64,000 bases of DNA from Liolophura sinensis. Lineage: Eukaryota; Mollusca; Polyplacophora; Chitonida; Chitonidae. This document shows, piece after piece, positions 36,736 through 47,315 of the stretch. The translations under genes were made by a program, and so were the position numbers. The stretch covers positions 35,101,501-35,165,500 of the forward strand of contig NC_088303.1 in NCBI RefSeq assembly GCF_032854445.1, given 5' to 3'. Numbering within the stretch: position 1 is the first letter of the stretch; every line of letters begins with the position of its first letter. Below the pieces are notes generated by a model. That model was not told the origin of the DNA, did no database searches, and saw nothing but the letters and a program-made list of their open reading frames with translations.

Positions 36736-38315
36736 TTGTTTGCATAGGCATTGAAAAACTTCCCTCGTTGCTACACGCATATGTATACTTGCATTTATAC
36801 TGATGTAGAACTGATGCAGGGATCATCTTGTAAGATATTTTAAACCTAAAATCCATATATTTACCAAAATGGTTTATATCCATATATGGATATGGTGCAG
36901 AAAGAAAACCTTCGCCACAGTGCAGGTTTAATTCCATTCCTTACATAATTATTTTATCAAATAAATTTACCCAGTTAGATTCCAGTCCTTTGAAGATTAG
37001 TTTCAGTCATTTATTTAAGTTCATAATTCAAGACATATTGACTTTTCTGTAAACAGTATATAAGGGAAACGGTTTGGGTAAAACGGATGTGATGTTATTT
37101 GACGGTGTAATAAGAGTGGGTGTTTAAACACTACCTCGTATAATAATAGAAAGTCATCTGTTTTCCCTCGCTGTTGGTTTGTATCAAAAGTTCCGTTTAC
37201 TTTTCTCTTGTATGTAAAGGTTTGCAGTGCCAACGGACAAGTCATCCAAACGACGGGTTTGGGATTTTACAAGATTAAGCGTTCAAACACAGCTCCATAC
37301 AGAAGGATACACATTATGCATTCCTGGAGAACCAGTGGTTAGCCGTGCTATTGGAGCAGCAGGCAATATCTTTAGGCCTTGTTTGTCATTCATATTCGCT
37401 GTATGAATTTGCCCGGTCAACATCTCCATGTCCGTATGTTTGCCGTCACTGGAGCTCGCTGGCATCTTCAGCATACCGACGATGCTCAATGGCAACTGAG
37501 GCTTGATTTTTGAAGGTCTCGGTATCTGGTGGTATTTCCTGCTAAACACGCACTATTGACTAGCTAGCTGTCATAATTCGGCGGATATCACGCGGGAATT
37601 TAGACCCGTTGCCAGGGTTTCGGGCTTCACAGCCTGGTAATCTCCCGCCTAAAAACCCCAGTGAAACCAATTTAGTTTTTATGATCTGCAACTTGATTTA
37701 ATCCTGATTAACGGCTCTTTCTGAAATCCACCAGTATTTTGCTGGAAGCCACGGGTTCTGTTCAGGAATGAACCGCTTCTTTTCGTCGACTAAATTGCGC
37801 GTCACCCTAAAAGTAATATCTGCAGTTTTATGTCCTCAGACTGCTCATCTGAGGCTTCTGATGAAGCGAGGAATACTACTTTAGGTCTGTCCGTCAGTCT
37901 GCGTGCCCTGTTGCATGTGCTTTTGCTAAAATTTTGTGGAACCGAATGTCAAATTCGAAAACCAGCCGGGTCCGTGTTTGAGTTTAGCATACTTAACAAT
38001 TTCCTCGAGTCTGACTGGTCAACAACTGCACACAATTTCTTTCCAAAGTCTGATGTATAATATTCGAAGTGGATTGATTTTGTGAAACCAGTTTTTCACA
38101 TTTGAAACAAGTCCTCTGACACAGTGTCTTTGTTTTCCTGGGAATTATCGTTGCGTTCAAAATATTTTTGTCATATCTCCACGATTTAACCTTGTAGAGG
38201 GTTTGCCTCATCATTGTTATAGTTATGGCGCTGCGTCATTGGAGCATCGTCGTGTTTACCCTTCGCTTCTTCGACTGCGACATTAGGTCATGAAGTTTGT
38301 CACGTACTTTTAAGT
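36736..38315. other. Gene-free unique sequence
   Basis: No recognisable gene. It contains the CArG-type palindrome at 36876-36893. 37540-38060 is balanced in composition and could be regulatory. Open frames here are under 100 codons and unrecognised. Confidence 0.5.
36876..36893. promoter_or_regulatory. 18-bp perfect palindrome containing a CArG box
   Basis: ATATCCATATATGGATAT is self-complementary over 18 bp. Its centre, CCATATATGG at 36880-36889, fits the CC(A/T)6GG consensus bound by SRF/MADS-box proteins. A second half-similar CCATATAT lies at 36853. Functionality is unproven. Confidence 0.4.
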
Positions 38316-38430
38316 TGGGGTGGGGTGGGAGTCGTCGTAGTTTACTCTGGTTATTTCCATCCATAAACCAGGCTACAGTCACACATTCTTGAGTACGTCA
38401 GTGAACACAAATCAAATAAATAGACAAAAT
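38316..38430 (+). mobile_element. Degenerate SINE 3' fragment
   Basis: GTTTACTCTGGTTATTTCC, then ATTCTTGAGTACGTCAGTG, then the tail AATCAAATAAATAGAC follow the end of the main SINE family at reduced identity. No head is visible. Confidence 0.65.
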
Positions 38431-38527
38431 AGACAAATATGCATTGCTTCCCACCGAATTAGTAAAGAGAGCGGACTAACCAACTTTATACATATATGAT
38501 ATTTTCTATGAGCATAAAACATGAGAT

Positions 38528-38575
38528 ATGTATTTATTTATTTATTTATTTTTTGGTTGGTGTTTCCACTTTTGT
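38528..38575 (-). mobile_element. TTTA repeat, possible SINE tail remnant
   Basis: A TTTA microsatellite followed by TTGGTTGGTGTTTCC looks like the start of a reversed SINE (compare TTTGATTGGTGTTTTACG elsewhere). Similarity then disappears. It is a tail-only relic or chance. Confidence 0.4.
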
Positions 38576-38955
38576 AAGAGCTTGTTGCCAGGTTTAGTGG
38601 ATATTAGCAACTATTAATTGCCAAAAGCTCTATAGTAGTAACACCTAGTACAACGAAAGTAAGACTTTCCAATGGAGAAATCTATCTGTGCAGAACGGTA
38701 TAGCAAATAGGCTGGCTTTACATACCTTGTGTTTTGTTGTTTCTCTTTAAATGCTAAGACATTTATGCAGCGCCATGAACATTTGGCTCAAATCTTAACT
38801 GAGGTTAAAATCAAGATTTGTAAAAACATCTTACGAAAACGTCTATCTCCAAGTTGCTTTGTCTGTGGTTTTATGTGTGGTAAATTTGTCGTGTACCGTT
38901 TTGGCGAGATGTTTGCATTGACATTGATATTGGCCATTTTGATATCGATGCACAT
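38576..38955. other. Gene-free sequence
   Basis: Unique AT-rich DNA. An 80-codon frame at 38729-38971 contains several Cys and Met residues but no known pattern. Confidence 0.55.
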
Positions 38956-39049
38956 GTGGAGCTTAAGCTGAAATATCCAACGCAGTCACCGCATTGATTA
39001 CGTGTGCAGCTTAAGTTGAGATATCCAGCGTAGTTACCTCATTGATTAC
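38956..39049. repeat. 48-bp tandem duplication, two copies
   Basis: The units start at 38956 (GTGGAGCTTAAGCTGAAATA) and 39004 (GTGCAGCTTAAGTTGAGATA) and both end in CATTGATTAC. They share about 80-85% of positions, so the duplication is old. The block contains CTTAAG and TGATTA motifs. Confidence 0.8.
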
Positions 39050-42000
39050 AGAGCTTCATTGCAAAGGATGTTCGCGTCCTGTTGCATAAAGCCTTACCTG
39101 CATTTAGTCTGGCGACAAAAGATATGACGGCAGTTCTTTTTGTTCAGTCCAGTTCGATTTATTACCACCAGGTAATAACTAACGCGTTAATGGTTAACCG
39201 TATAAAGCATTATGTATTTTTTCCTTCATGTAGAAATAAATGAACTCCTGCTCATTGCGATCTCAGGATGTGTTAAATTATCCAATGAAATATCGGTTTA
39301 CATATTACAATGCGTTGAAATGATGGATTGCCTAATTGCTGATCACTTTATATATCTTTTAAATTAGCGTAATTTTATTTAAATGCGCTTTTCACAGGGC
39401 AATAACCCGTTATTTCTGTAATGGCTTGTCGTGTTTTAGGTTAAGTGACTTGACAAAAGCTCCCCTAACCCATGGTCTTAGGCTGTGTCGTGTGGCCGCC
39501 GCGCGCTTGTAAATACATATTTGCGCCATTTAACGTTGTAAGGTTAATAAAGGGTCAATAGACTATTGACATCGCAACCGGCCCCCCTGGCTTTGCCCCG
39601 ACCCAAGTAGCGATCAATGAGCGACGCCGAAAAATGCATGGCAATTACGCAGTTTTTGTGTAATTCCGAAGAAATGAGCGCCAGATGAAGTTAAAGCCAT
39701 CCACGACGATCCGGAGCAGAATCAATATCCGTCACGCTATAACGTACGTCTTCATTCTGCGCGCTGACAGCAGCCATAGTTCATCATGGAGACCTTTCGC
39801 CCCGTCTAATGCCAGTCGACAAGCCTTGAATTATAGCAGACATTTTCCTCTCTATTTTGAAAAATGACAACTTTTCCCGTAATTATTTTCTTTTCCACTC
39901 ACCCGACAATTTATTGATCCTTAATAAAGCAAAATTGTGAGAGGCATGCACAAAAAGCAATAAGCGGCGTAAATTGCCGGGATTAAATTCATATTCCGTG
40001 CCCGGACGCCCGCGTGCGGATCGGCTGACGTTAACCTAGCCCGAATGTCGAGGGCAATGAAAACAAAATAATCAGATCTGCCTCAATTTATGGATGAGGC
40101 CCCCGTCATATTTCAAGTCGGAGTGTTGTTTTATGGAATATCAGCCGGCAGTAATACGTGATGACATCAACCTTGTCGAAGGCAGACCGGTCTCATAGTT
40201 AAGCTCTCAGCACCACGAGAGAACAGCGTCTAAGACGGCACCAGTATCCGGCAGCCGAGCGTTTTACTCCGCGTATGGGCGCTGTCATCTCCATCGTCGC
40301 ATTCTATACCAGCTCCAAAATCCCCTTACGCCCCCTGTACCATGTGTCTGCTATCTATCAGCTAATAGCTAAAATCAGCTAAATGTACAAAAACTCAAAA
40401 GAAGACGGTTTAAACAATTAAGGCAATTTTACTATACGCATCTATGTAGATATAAGAATTTCTCTCACAATGACAGTTTTTGACAACCAGTGAATTCTAC
40501 TGGACTTGCCCAGTCTTCTTCACGTAGGGCAGTAGGACGGATATAAAGCATATTGTTTCCTAAGAAAGCGCCAGGAGCGGGTTTTCTCAGGTTGTCCAAT
40601 TTCCAAACAGCTTAAGCTCGGGCTCATGCATTTGCCCCGGAGACTTGTGTCATGGCTGCCGACACGTCTGTAACTTATGAAATTTAAGCCATTTGTTCGC
40701 CAAATTACTGGAGCTTTTATTTGTTCGGCCCTAAGGTGACACGAGCAGATTTCATATTTGTGCCTTCCTTCAGGGAGTAATCTCAGCTCGCCAAACGCTG
40801 ATGTTGCTTAAAAAATTAGAGATTAAATATTAATAAAAGAAATCAGTCCTATTCGGTTGACGTGTATAAATCCCAAGTTTTGTCTCGTGCGTCTTGTCCA
40901 CCTCCCCGTGGGCAATCTTCGACAGACCAAACTCGCTGAAATCCACACATGAAATTTCTTTTCTCGGAATATTAATTTTGTTGAATGCCTTGCTGAGGAT
41001 GAGTGTGCCAGCATGAATAGTAATGTCTCTACAAAGCAACTTAATTAGCCCGTGTGTACGGCTGGGGGAGAAGACGGCAGGTTAAGGGGTGTACAACTTT
41101 CCGCCGTTATCACCCAGAGCCCCCGGGATCGATGACGGGACTGTGGAGGCAAACACAAATTACTCCGCTCCACAATACTCGCTTGGAAAATTATTAAATT
41201 CCCGACATCAAAGGTGTTTGTGGATGTGCAGACATAAATCGTCATCTCCGCCAGGGTTACCGGTCAAGGCAAGAGATATCAATATTGTTCCAATTGGTGT
41301 ATGATCGAGAAAGATATCGGCTGGCATTGACCCGCCTCCTATAGCATATTTACTAACTTTTGAGGCCCTCCTCCCCCTGTTCCACCGCCCTCTAGTGGTT
41401 CTGTGTGTCAAGACAGCATTTACCTCCACGAAAACCGAGATGAGCATCTGAATAAAGAGACGGGCTCGCAAATATAGCCGTAAATAATTCATAGCGCTAT
41501 AAAATTGGTGGGCTACGCGGAGATGAGGCGGAATTGCCTGGTGTCTTATGTCAGATTTCTATTGACGTAGAATCAGAAGTTTGTCTCCTAGAGGAATCGA
41601 TTGGCCGGCGTCTATAGCCAGTAACAGATACTCGACTAGTACCTCAGACAATAGCTATTTGGTTTGAAAATATTGCCATTAGAAAATGAAGAATGTAGGA
41701 GCTGCTTGTCGAAGTCACCCCTTGTGCCGCCGAGAGGATCTTTCTCTCTCACCATTTTTATTCCTTAAGGGTCCTATTGCTTGGGAGATATTGAAAGATT
41801 TCGACTCGGAGCCTCGCTCAGATTGCCGTATAAAGAGGATTTTCTGTCGAAATAGAGCATATGTCGCCTGCATTCACAGTATGAATATCCCGAGGAAATC
41901 CTATAGAAATGTGTATTTTCCAGCAAGGCTTCAATAAGGCCCGGTAAGTCTCCCATAAACAGTCCCACAGGTCTGGCCTATTACTCCCAATTGAATATTT

Positions 42001-42796
42001 CATTTGAGGACGAGCATTGAGAACTTTTGAGACCAACGTTAAATCCTCCATATCAGTTTTTATTGTACTGCTGTGGAAATTACACGTGGCTGCAATCAAA
42101 GAAGAAAAGAGGTGAATGGGGCAAGTGCTCTTTTGGCTATTTTCCAGCGTTATCGGTTTGAGAGGCCGGTATTGGGGGATGATTGGTTGGTCGTAGGGCC
42201 GGATAATATTGTATTTCTCTATAGATATCTGTAAAGACGCTGGGGCGCTCTTGTCACTGGCCCAAGCCCCGCAGTACCTCAGCTGTACAGGCGTTAAGCA
42301 CATGTCATCGCTTATAAACGCCTGCTGACTACCTACTACACAGATCTGCCATTTTAATTTACTTTTTTCTTAACTGGAACCGTCGGTTTTAATCGGGCAT
42401 TAAGATACAGTCAACCCTTCAACGGCTTCGTCTCTCATCTCATTTCACCACTATAACAAAGTTTTATTGAATTACTTTTCTAACCATTAAATTGCTGAGT
42501 CACTTTTTTATTTCTCCAATAAAAGACAATTATTCTTTCTGGAAATATTACCTGTCGGATTACTAATTATTAAGGGTAACCATTTGGTTCTGATTTCTGC
42601 TAATGCTTTGCAACTGTCAAGGTCTTCAGTAACCTAAAGTTATGCAATTTAGCAGATGAAGTGGAAGGTAAACAACGTGGCCGGGAATATCAGTTAAATC
42701 AGCTTATACTCGGTGTTTTATGCAGGCTGTTGTTGAGTTGAACCGCCTTTGTAACTACCATGTTTTGGAGGAATGCTGCTAGGATAATTACTCGGT
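39050..42796. other. Unique block rich in candidate regulatory DNA
   Basis: No coding gene is recognised. A minus-strand frame of 161 codons at 41818-42303 is unrecognised and overlapped by a plus frame. Balanced, CpG-containing stretches at 39480-40350, 40560-40850 and 41050-42300 carry repeated TAAT and TTAT cores and no SINEs. The character fits a cluster of conserved non-coding elements, by inference. Confidence 0.5.
39560..40080. promoter_or_regulatory. Candidate developmental enhancer cluster
   Basis: Over about 500 bp the sequence packs GGCAATTACGC (39641), CCCGTAATTATTTTC (39877), TTATTGATCCTTAATAAAGC (39911), CAATAAGCGG (39958) and GGGATTAAATTC (39979). These are Antp-, Abd-B/Cdx- and K50-type homeodomain cores. 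GC-rich linkers separate them and no repeat is present. There is no coding frame of note. Enhancer function is inferred from motif clustering only. Confidence 0.35.
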
Positions 42797-43019
42797 AGAT
42801 GGATGGATGGATTGGTAGATGGATGGATGGGTGGATGTATGGATGAATGAGTAGGTGGATGGATGGATAGATGGATGGGTAGATGGATGGTAGATGGATG
42901 ATGGATGAGTAGGTGGATGGATGGATGGATGGATGAATGGATGGGCAGGTGGATGGATGGATGGGTAGATGGATGGATGGATGGATAGGTAGATGGATGG
43001 ATGGGTGGATGGATGGATG
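42797..43019. repeat. GGAT/GATG-type tetranucleotide microsatellite
   Basis: An interrupted GGAT array with variants such as GGTAGATGGATG. On the minus strand it is open for 102 codons as a Pro/His/Ser-rich repeat, which is not a gene. Confidence 0.95.
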
Positions 43020-43162
43020 TATTGATTGCTTTGTTGATTGATGTTGGTTCCTGTGTTGGTTGATTCTTTGATTGATTGGTTAACTGGTTGATTCATTAAT
43101 TAATTCCCTTTTTATTCTGTAGTTAACTGGCTGCTTGATTGGGTTATTGATTGTTTGATTCA
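43020..43162. repeat. Degenerate GATT-rich simple repeat
   Basis: An imperfect array of TTGATTGATTGG-like units following the GGAT microsatellite. It resumes at 43491-43555 beyond the inserted SINE, so the SINE landed inside it. Positions 43151-43162 form the left target-site duplication. Confidence 0.75.
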
Positions 43163-43490
43163 GTGAGTGAGTGCTTGGGGTTTAACGTCGTACTTAACAA
43201 GATTTCAGTCATCGTTAGAGCGCATGTAATGTGCCTCCGTGTTGCAGGACGGACTTTTATCTAGTGCTGCTTCACTGAGACGCCTTACCGAAGACAAACA
43301 AGCCGACCCACCCGAGCCATTATTCTGATACGGGTCAACCAGCGGCTGGACCATCCCCTTCATGATGAACGCCCAGCGAGGGAGTTACAACTTCCTCTTC
43401 TGAGGTCTTAGGTACGACTCGACCCAGGATTGACCCTGGATCTACCGCTGCCGAAGCGGACCCTCTACCAACTGTGCTATCCGGGCCGGT
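43163..43490 (-). mobile_element. Intact tRNA-derived SINE, second family
   Basis: On the minus strand the element begins with ACCGGCCCGGATAGCACAG. It carries an A box (GCACAGTTGGTAGAGG) and a B box (CAGGGTCAATCC), a roughly 200-bp body, and ends GTACGACGTTAAACCCCAAG and a CACTCACTCACT tail. It is flanked by a perfect 12-bp target-site duplication, TTGTTTGATTCA, at 43151-43162 and 43491-43502. The tRNA head, the 3' end and the duplication are all intact, so this is a full-length and relatively young insertion. Transposition depends on a partner LINE elsewhere. I recognise the end motif as common in molluscs, but the family name is not verified. Confidence 0.92.
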
Positions 43491-45470
43491 TTGTTTGATT
43501 CACTTTTGATTCAATACTCGATTCATTAATTAGTTGTTCAGCTGGTTGATTGGTTTTTAACTGATATGTTGACATTTCGTGGCGGATTTATCATTGTACT
43601 GACTGATTTTGAAACCAGACAACACCGAATGAATCAGAGAGTCTATCAATTTGTCATTCTCGCATTCATTAAACTTTAGAATATTCAAATGATATTTAAC
43701 ATAGACCCAAACCTGTATACATTTCCACTTCTTTTTACAAGGCCTTTGTGAATGTTGTTTGAGTAAATAGAGGAACAACTTGCAGGAAAACCACAGCATG
43801 TATAAATACAGTATATGCCACGTGCCCAAAACAAGGGTGTTTGATACGAAGTTGCTCAATCGTTTCGTTCCAAGGCGTTTTGAATTTTTTCAAAGAGAAG
43901 TAAGGCTTGCTTAATTGATTCGCCAGACGAAATTGGTTATTTTTGGAGAACACTTCTGGCCATTTTCCTATTTCTTTTTCTTCTTTCTCCTCACTTTTTT
44001 TTCTTTTTTTTTTTGGCCTTATTTTGCGCCACGAATTTTCATGTATTAAGAATGCCACAAGGTTCCGTTCACTTAAGTTAATAGACTGCTTGTATGGCAG
44101 TGCCTTTCAAACCCAGTCCCGGGCTGATACCGCGTTGGGTCGTTGTAATTATGAAGTACCTTCGGGGTTTCTTTGATATTTCTTCTGTCCCCAATCCCGC
44201 CGAGACGTGCCCCAACGCCGGGGAGAAATGTTAGTTATACGACAGCGACTTTATGAGAAATTGACCATTTTATACTGCAAAGAGGAAAGTGTTATAATAA
44301 CGTAGAAAGGGACATGTTTAAGGCCGACATTTGGGACGGGTTACAGCACGTTACAGAATGCATTAATCAAATCTAAACTCATATCCCTCACAAGGGCTGC
44401 CAAAAAAAAAAACCGAGTCCTTATAGCGAAGTTTTGCAGATGGCACCCCAATTGGCAACAGAGGCACGAAGCGGTTATGAAAGCGCTTCGCTATGAATCA
44501 AATGATAAATGAAATAATTTGAGAGAGTCGTGTATTGATTAATCAGACGAATGTAAGAAGCTGCTAGAATCCAAAGAGATGAAGAAATATAGCAATGGCC
44601 CCAGGCCAACGCTTGTGTCATATAGTAGCTCTTAACCACGGAAACGATACAGGAGTCTAGGCAAGGCCGAATGGTTGGCCACCATACTCATTACCCCATC
44701 CAGGAATGATGTCTCCTAGCAAACCTGTTGTTGAAAACAGAAGTAAATCCTCTAGCTAGACCCAGTTTCCCCCGCGGATAAAACAAAATGAAAGCCTTTG
44801 TGAAGCTAATTTAAAACATTTCTCAATGGTAGCGGGAATCGGGTCCGTTTTTCCTCTCGCTTTTGTAAGAGTATTACATGAGAAATCCGTGGATGATCGA
44901 GGGGATTGGACTCGGAAGAAATGATTTCAATTGAGGGCAGATTTATAGAATAAACCTCAGGCTGATTGCAGATTAAAAGCGATTTTTCATTTTGAAAAGC
45001 AAAATTTCGCATTATTTGTGTATGATTTACAGCAGAGTAAATCTCGCACCACGCGTGATTACCGCTCGATCGCGTCCCTGTGTGATTAAGAATTTGGGCT
45101 GCACGTTGGGTAATGAAACATAGCATTGCGACCAGCCACCAAAATTAACAACCTTCATCTGGGCTTTGCGTTACTTTGTTCATTCTTTGTATAGGATTCT
45201 TCCGTTTTTCAAACGGACTTTTTGTCAATTTTACCAATCTTAGTCATTGGTAGTAAGGATAAAAGATCTGGGAGTTTACGCCACAAATATTAAATTCTTA
45301 GAACCTAAACGTCTCAAATCAGAGTTCCAAGTTCTGTTACCTCAGTCCATATTTCGTGGATATTTTCATTAGTTCCTCTTAATTCAAATATCGAAAACGG
45401 ATAAAGGAATAAGAACTTCACAGCGGATTTTCATTTTTAAAACACTCTTCTGAGATCTCTTAAGAAAGTT
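43491..45470. other. Gene-free unique sequence
   Basis: No recognisable gene. A pyrimidine-only-like tract lies at 43966-44014. 44090-44560 and 44800-45130 are balanced in composition with motifs such as GCATTAATCAAATC and TATTGATTAATCAG. They could be conserved non-coding elements. Open frames reach about 107 codons and are unrecognised. Confidence 0.5.
43966..44014. repeat. Polypyrimidine tract
   Basis: About 49 bases, almost all C or T, ending in a long T-run just before GGCCTTATTTTGCGCC. It could be a splice-acceptor-like tract or simple-sequence expansion. No exon is visible downstream. Confidence 0.6.
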
Positions 45471-45900
45471 GTGCCTCTAAGGTTTGGAGTGGATGCTGGG
45501 CGACGGATGAGGCCGTGCCTCTGAGGTTTAGGGTGGATGCTGGTCGACGGATGGGGTTGTGCCTCAAAAGTTTAGGGTGGATGCTGGTCGACGGATGGGG
45601 TTGTGCCTCTAAGGTTTAGGGTGGATGCTGGTCGACGGATGGGGCTATGTCTCTAAGGATTAGAGCGGATGCCATTCGAAGGATGGGGTCGTGCCTCTAA
45701 GGATTAGGGTGTATGCTAGTCGAAGGATGTGGTTGTGCCCCTAAGGATTAAGGTGGATTCTGGTCTACGGATGGGGCTGAACCTCTAAGGTTTAGCGCGC
45801 ATGCTGGTCGACGGATGGGGCTGTGCCGCTAAAGTTTAGGGTGTATCCTGGTTGATGAATGGGGTTGTGCTAAGGTTTAGGGTGGATGCAGGTTGAGAAG
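45471..45900. repeat. 44-bp minisatellite, about 10 copies
   Basis: Units begin GTGCCTCTAAGGTTTAGGGT and contain GGATGCTGGTCGACGGATGG. Starts at 45471 and 45515 fix the period at 44 bp. Copies 2-4 are nearly identical, while later ones diverge and shorten near 45870. No sustained coding frame is present. Confidence 0.93.
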
Positions 45901-46515
45901 TTTGGTGTTAGTAAGTGAATGATAGAGGCATGCCCAAGAATACATTTGTTGCCTCTATACTAATCCTGCAGACAGAAGTCCGCACGAGAGTTGCAGAAGG
46001 TTAGAGGGTTAGTGTTAAACGTTGATCAGACTACAAGGTCGAGTCGTGTCAGGTTTGATACTTCAAAAATAGTAAACTTGGTACTTAACTCAGTGCCTGG
46101 TGTCGGTATACTGACTGAAGGGGACAACACGTCATTTTGTATTTTCCATGACGAATCTTAAATATGTTGGTATTGTTGCTATACATGACACACCGTTGTG
46201 ATATATCGCCGAAAGAATGTTTGAAAATAAACAAAGCAACCCCCCCCCCCACAAAAAAAACCTGCAGAAAAATACTCACAAAGAGTAAAACAATAATTTT
46301 TATTCATTTTATATAATTCCTGCTTATTTCGTTTTCAAGGATTCTGTGCACGAATGAAACTCAAGCACTGCCTGTCAAACGCACGCAACCGAACCAGCTT
46401 CCAAGACCTGCGTGCTTTTTTGGAATGGATTGGAGAAAACAAACATTTACTATCCAAAAGGAAATGTGATTTGTAGATGCCACACATAATCCAAACATCC
46501 CTTTAGTTAGTATGT
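45901..46515. other. Gene-free spacer between two minisatellites
   Basis: Unique sequence with a C-run followed by an A-run at about 46241-46260. No supported gene. It separates the 44-bp and 30-bp arrays. Confidence 0.6.
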
Positions 46516-47315
46516 AAAACACCGCACCTGGGCTAAGTCGAGAGGAAAACACCGCACCTGGGCAAAGTCGAGAGGAAAACACCGCACCTGGGCAAAGTCG
46601 AGAGGAAAACACCGCACCTGGGCTAAGTCGAGAGGAAAACACCGCACCTGGGCTAAGTCGAGAGGAAAACACCGCACCTGGGCAAAGTCGAGAGGAAAAC
46701 CCCTCACCTGGGCAAAGTCGAGAGGAAAACACCGCCCCTGATAAAGTCGAGAGGAAAACACCGCATCTGGACACAGCTGAGAGGAAAACGCTACACCTGG
46801 GAAACCTCTTACCTGGGCAAAGTCGAGAGGAAAACACCGCCCCTGAGAAAGTCAAGGGGAAAACACCGCATCTGGACAAATCCGATAGGAAAACACTACA
46901 CCTGGGAAACCTCTTACCTGGGCAAAGTCGAGAGGAAAACACGGCCCCTGAGAAAGTCAAGGGGAAAACACCGCATCTGGACAAAGTCGAGAGGAGAACA
47001 TTGCCCTGGGCTAAGTCAAGAGGAAAACATCGCACCTGGGCTAAGTCGAGGGGAAACCATCTCGCCTGGGCAAAGTCGGAAGAAAAACCCCGCCGGTGGG
47101 CAAAGTCGAAAGGAAAACACCGCAACAAAGTCGAGAAGAAAAGACCGCGCCTGGGCAATGTCGAGAGGAGAACATCGCACTAGGTCGAGAAAGAAAAGTC
47201 ACATGGACTAAGTCGAGAGGAAAACATCCCACCAGGGCTAGGCCGAGAGGAAAACACCACAAATGAGCAAAGTTTGAGGATATAACACCGCATTTGGGAA
47301 AAGTCTGAGAGCAAA
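46516..47315. repeat. 30-bp minisatellite with 105-bp higher-order segment
   Basis: Units of 30 bp, such as AAAACACCGCACCTGGGCAA plus AGTCGAGAGG, start at 46516, 46546, 46576 and so on and are almost identical to about 46740. From about 46796 a 105-bp higher-order unit, marked by CCTGGGAAACCTCTTACCTG, appears at 46796 and 46901. The array then decays to about 47315. Because 30 is a multiple of three, the minus strand stays open for 265 codons (46361-47158) as FSSRLCPGAV-like repeats. This is best read as a by-product of the array. No transcript evidence is visible. Confidence 0.93.

Noticed and set aside
39480-40080. CpG-island promoter
   Set aside because: CpGs are present but no TATA, initiator, transcript start or downstream exon is visible. 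It is kept only as a candidate regulatory block.
42797-43019. CRISPR-like spaced repeats
   Set aside because: The repeats are continuous simple sequence with no unique spacers, and the DNA is eukaryotic in character.
42788-43096. 102-codon minus-strand frame rich in His, Pro and Ser
   Set aside because: It is the translation of the GGAT microsatellite.
46516-47315. Array with regular spacing as a CRISPR array
   Set aside because: The 30-bp units are directly adjacent with no spacers, so this is a minisatellite.
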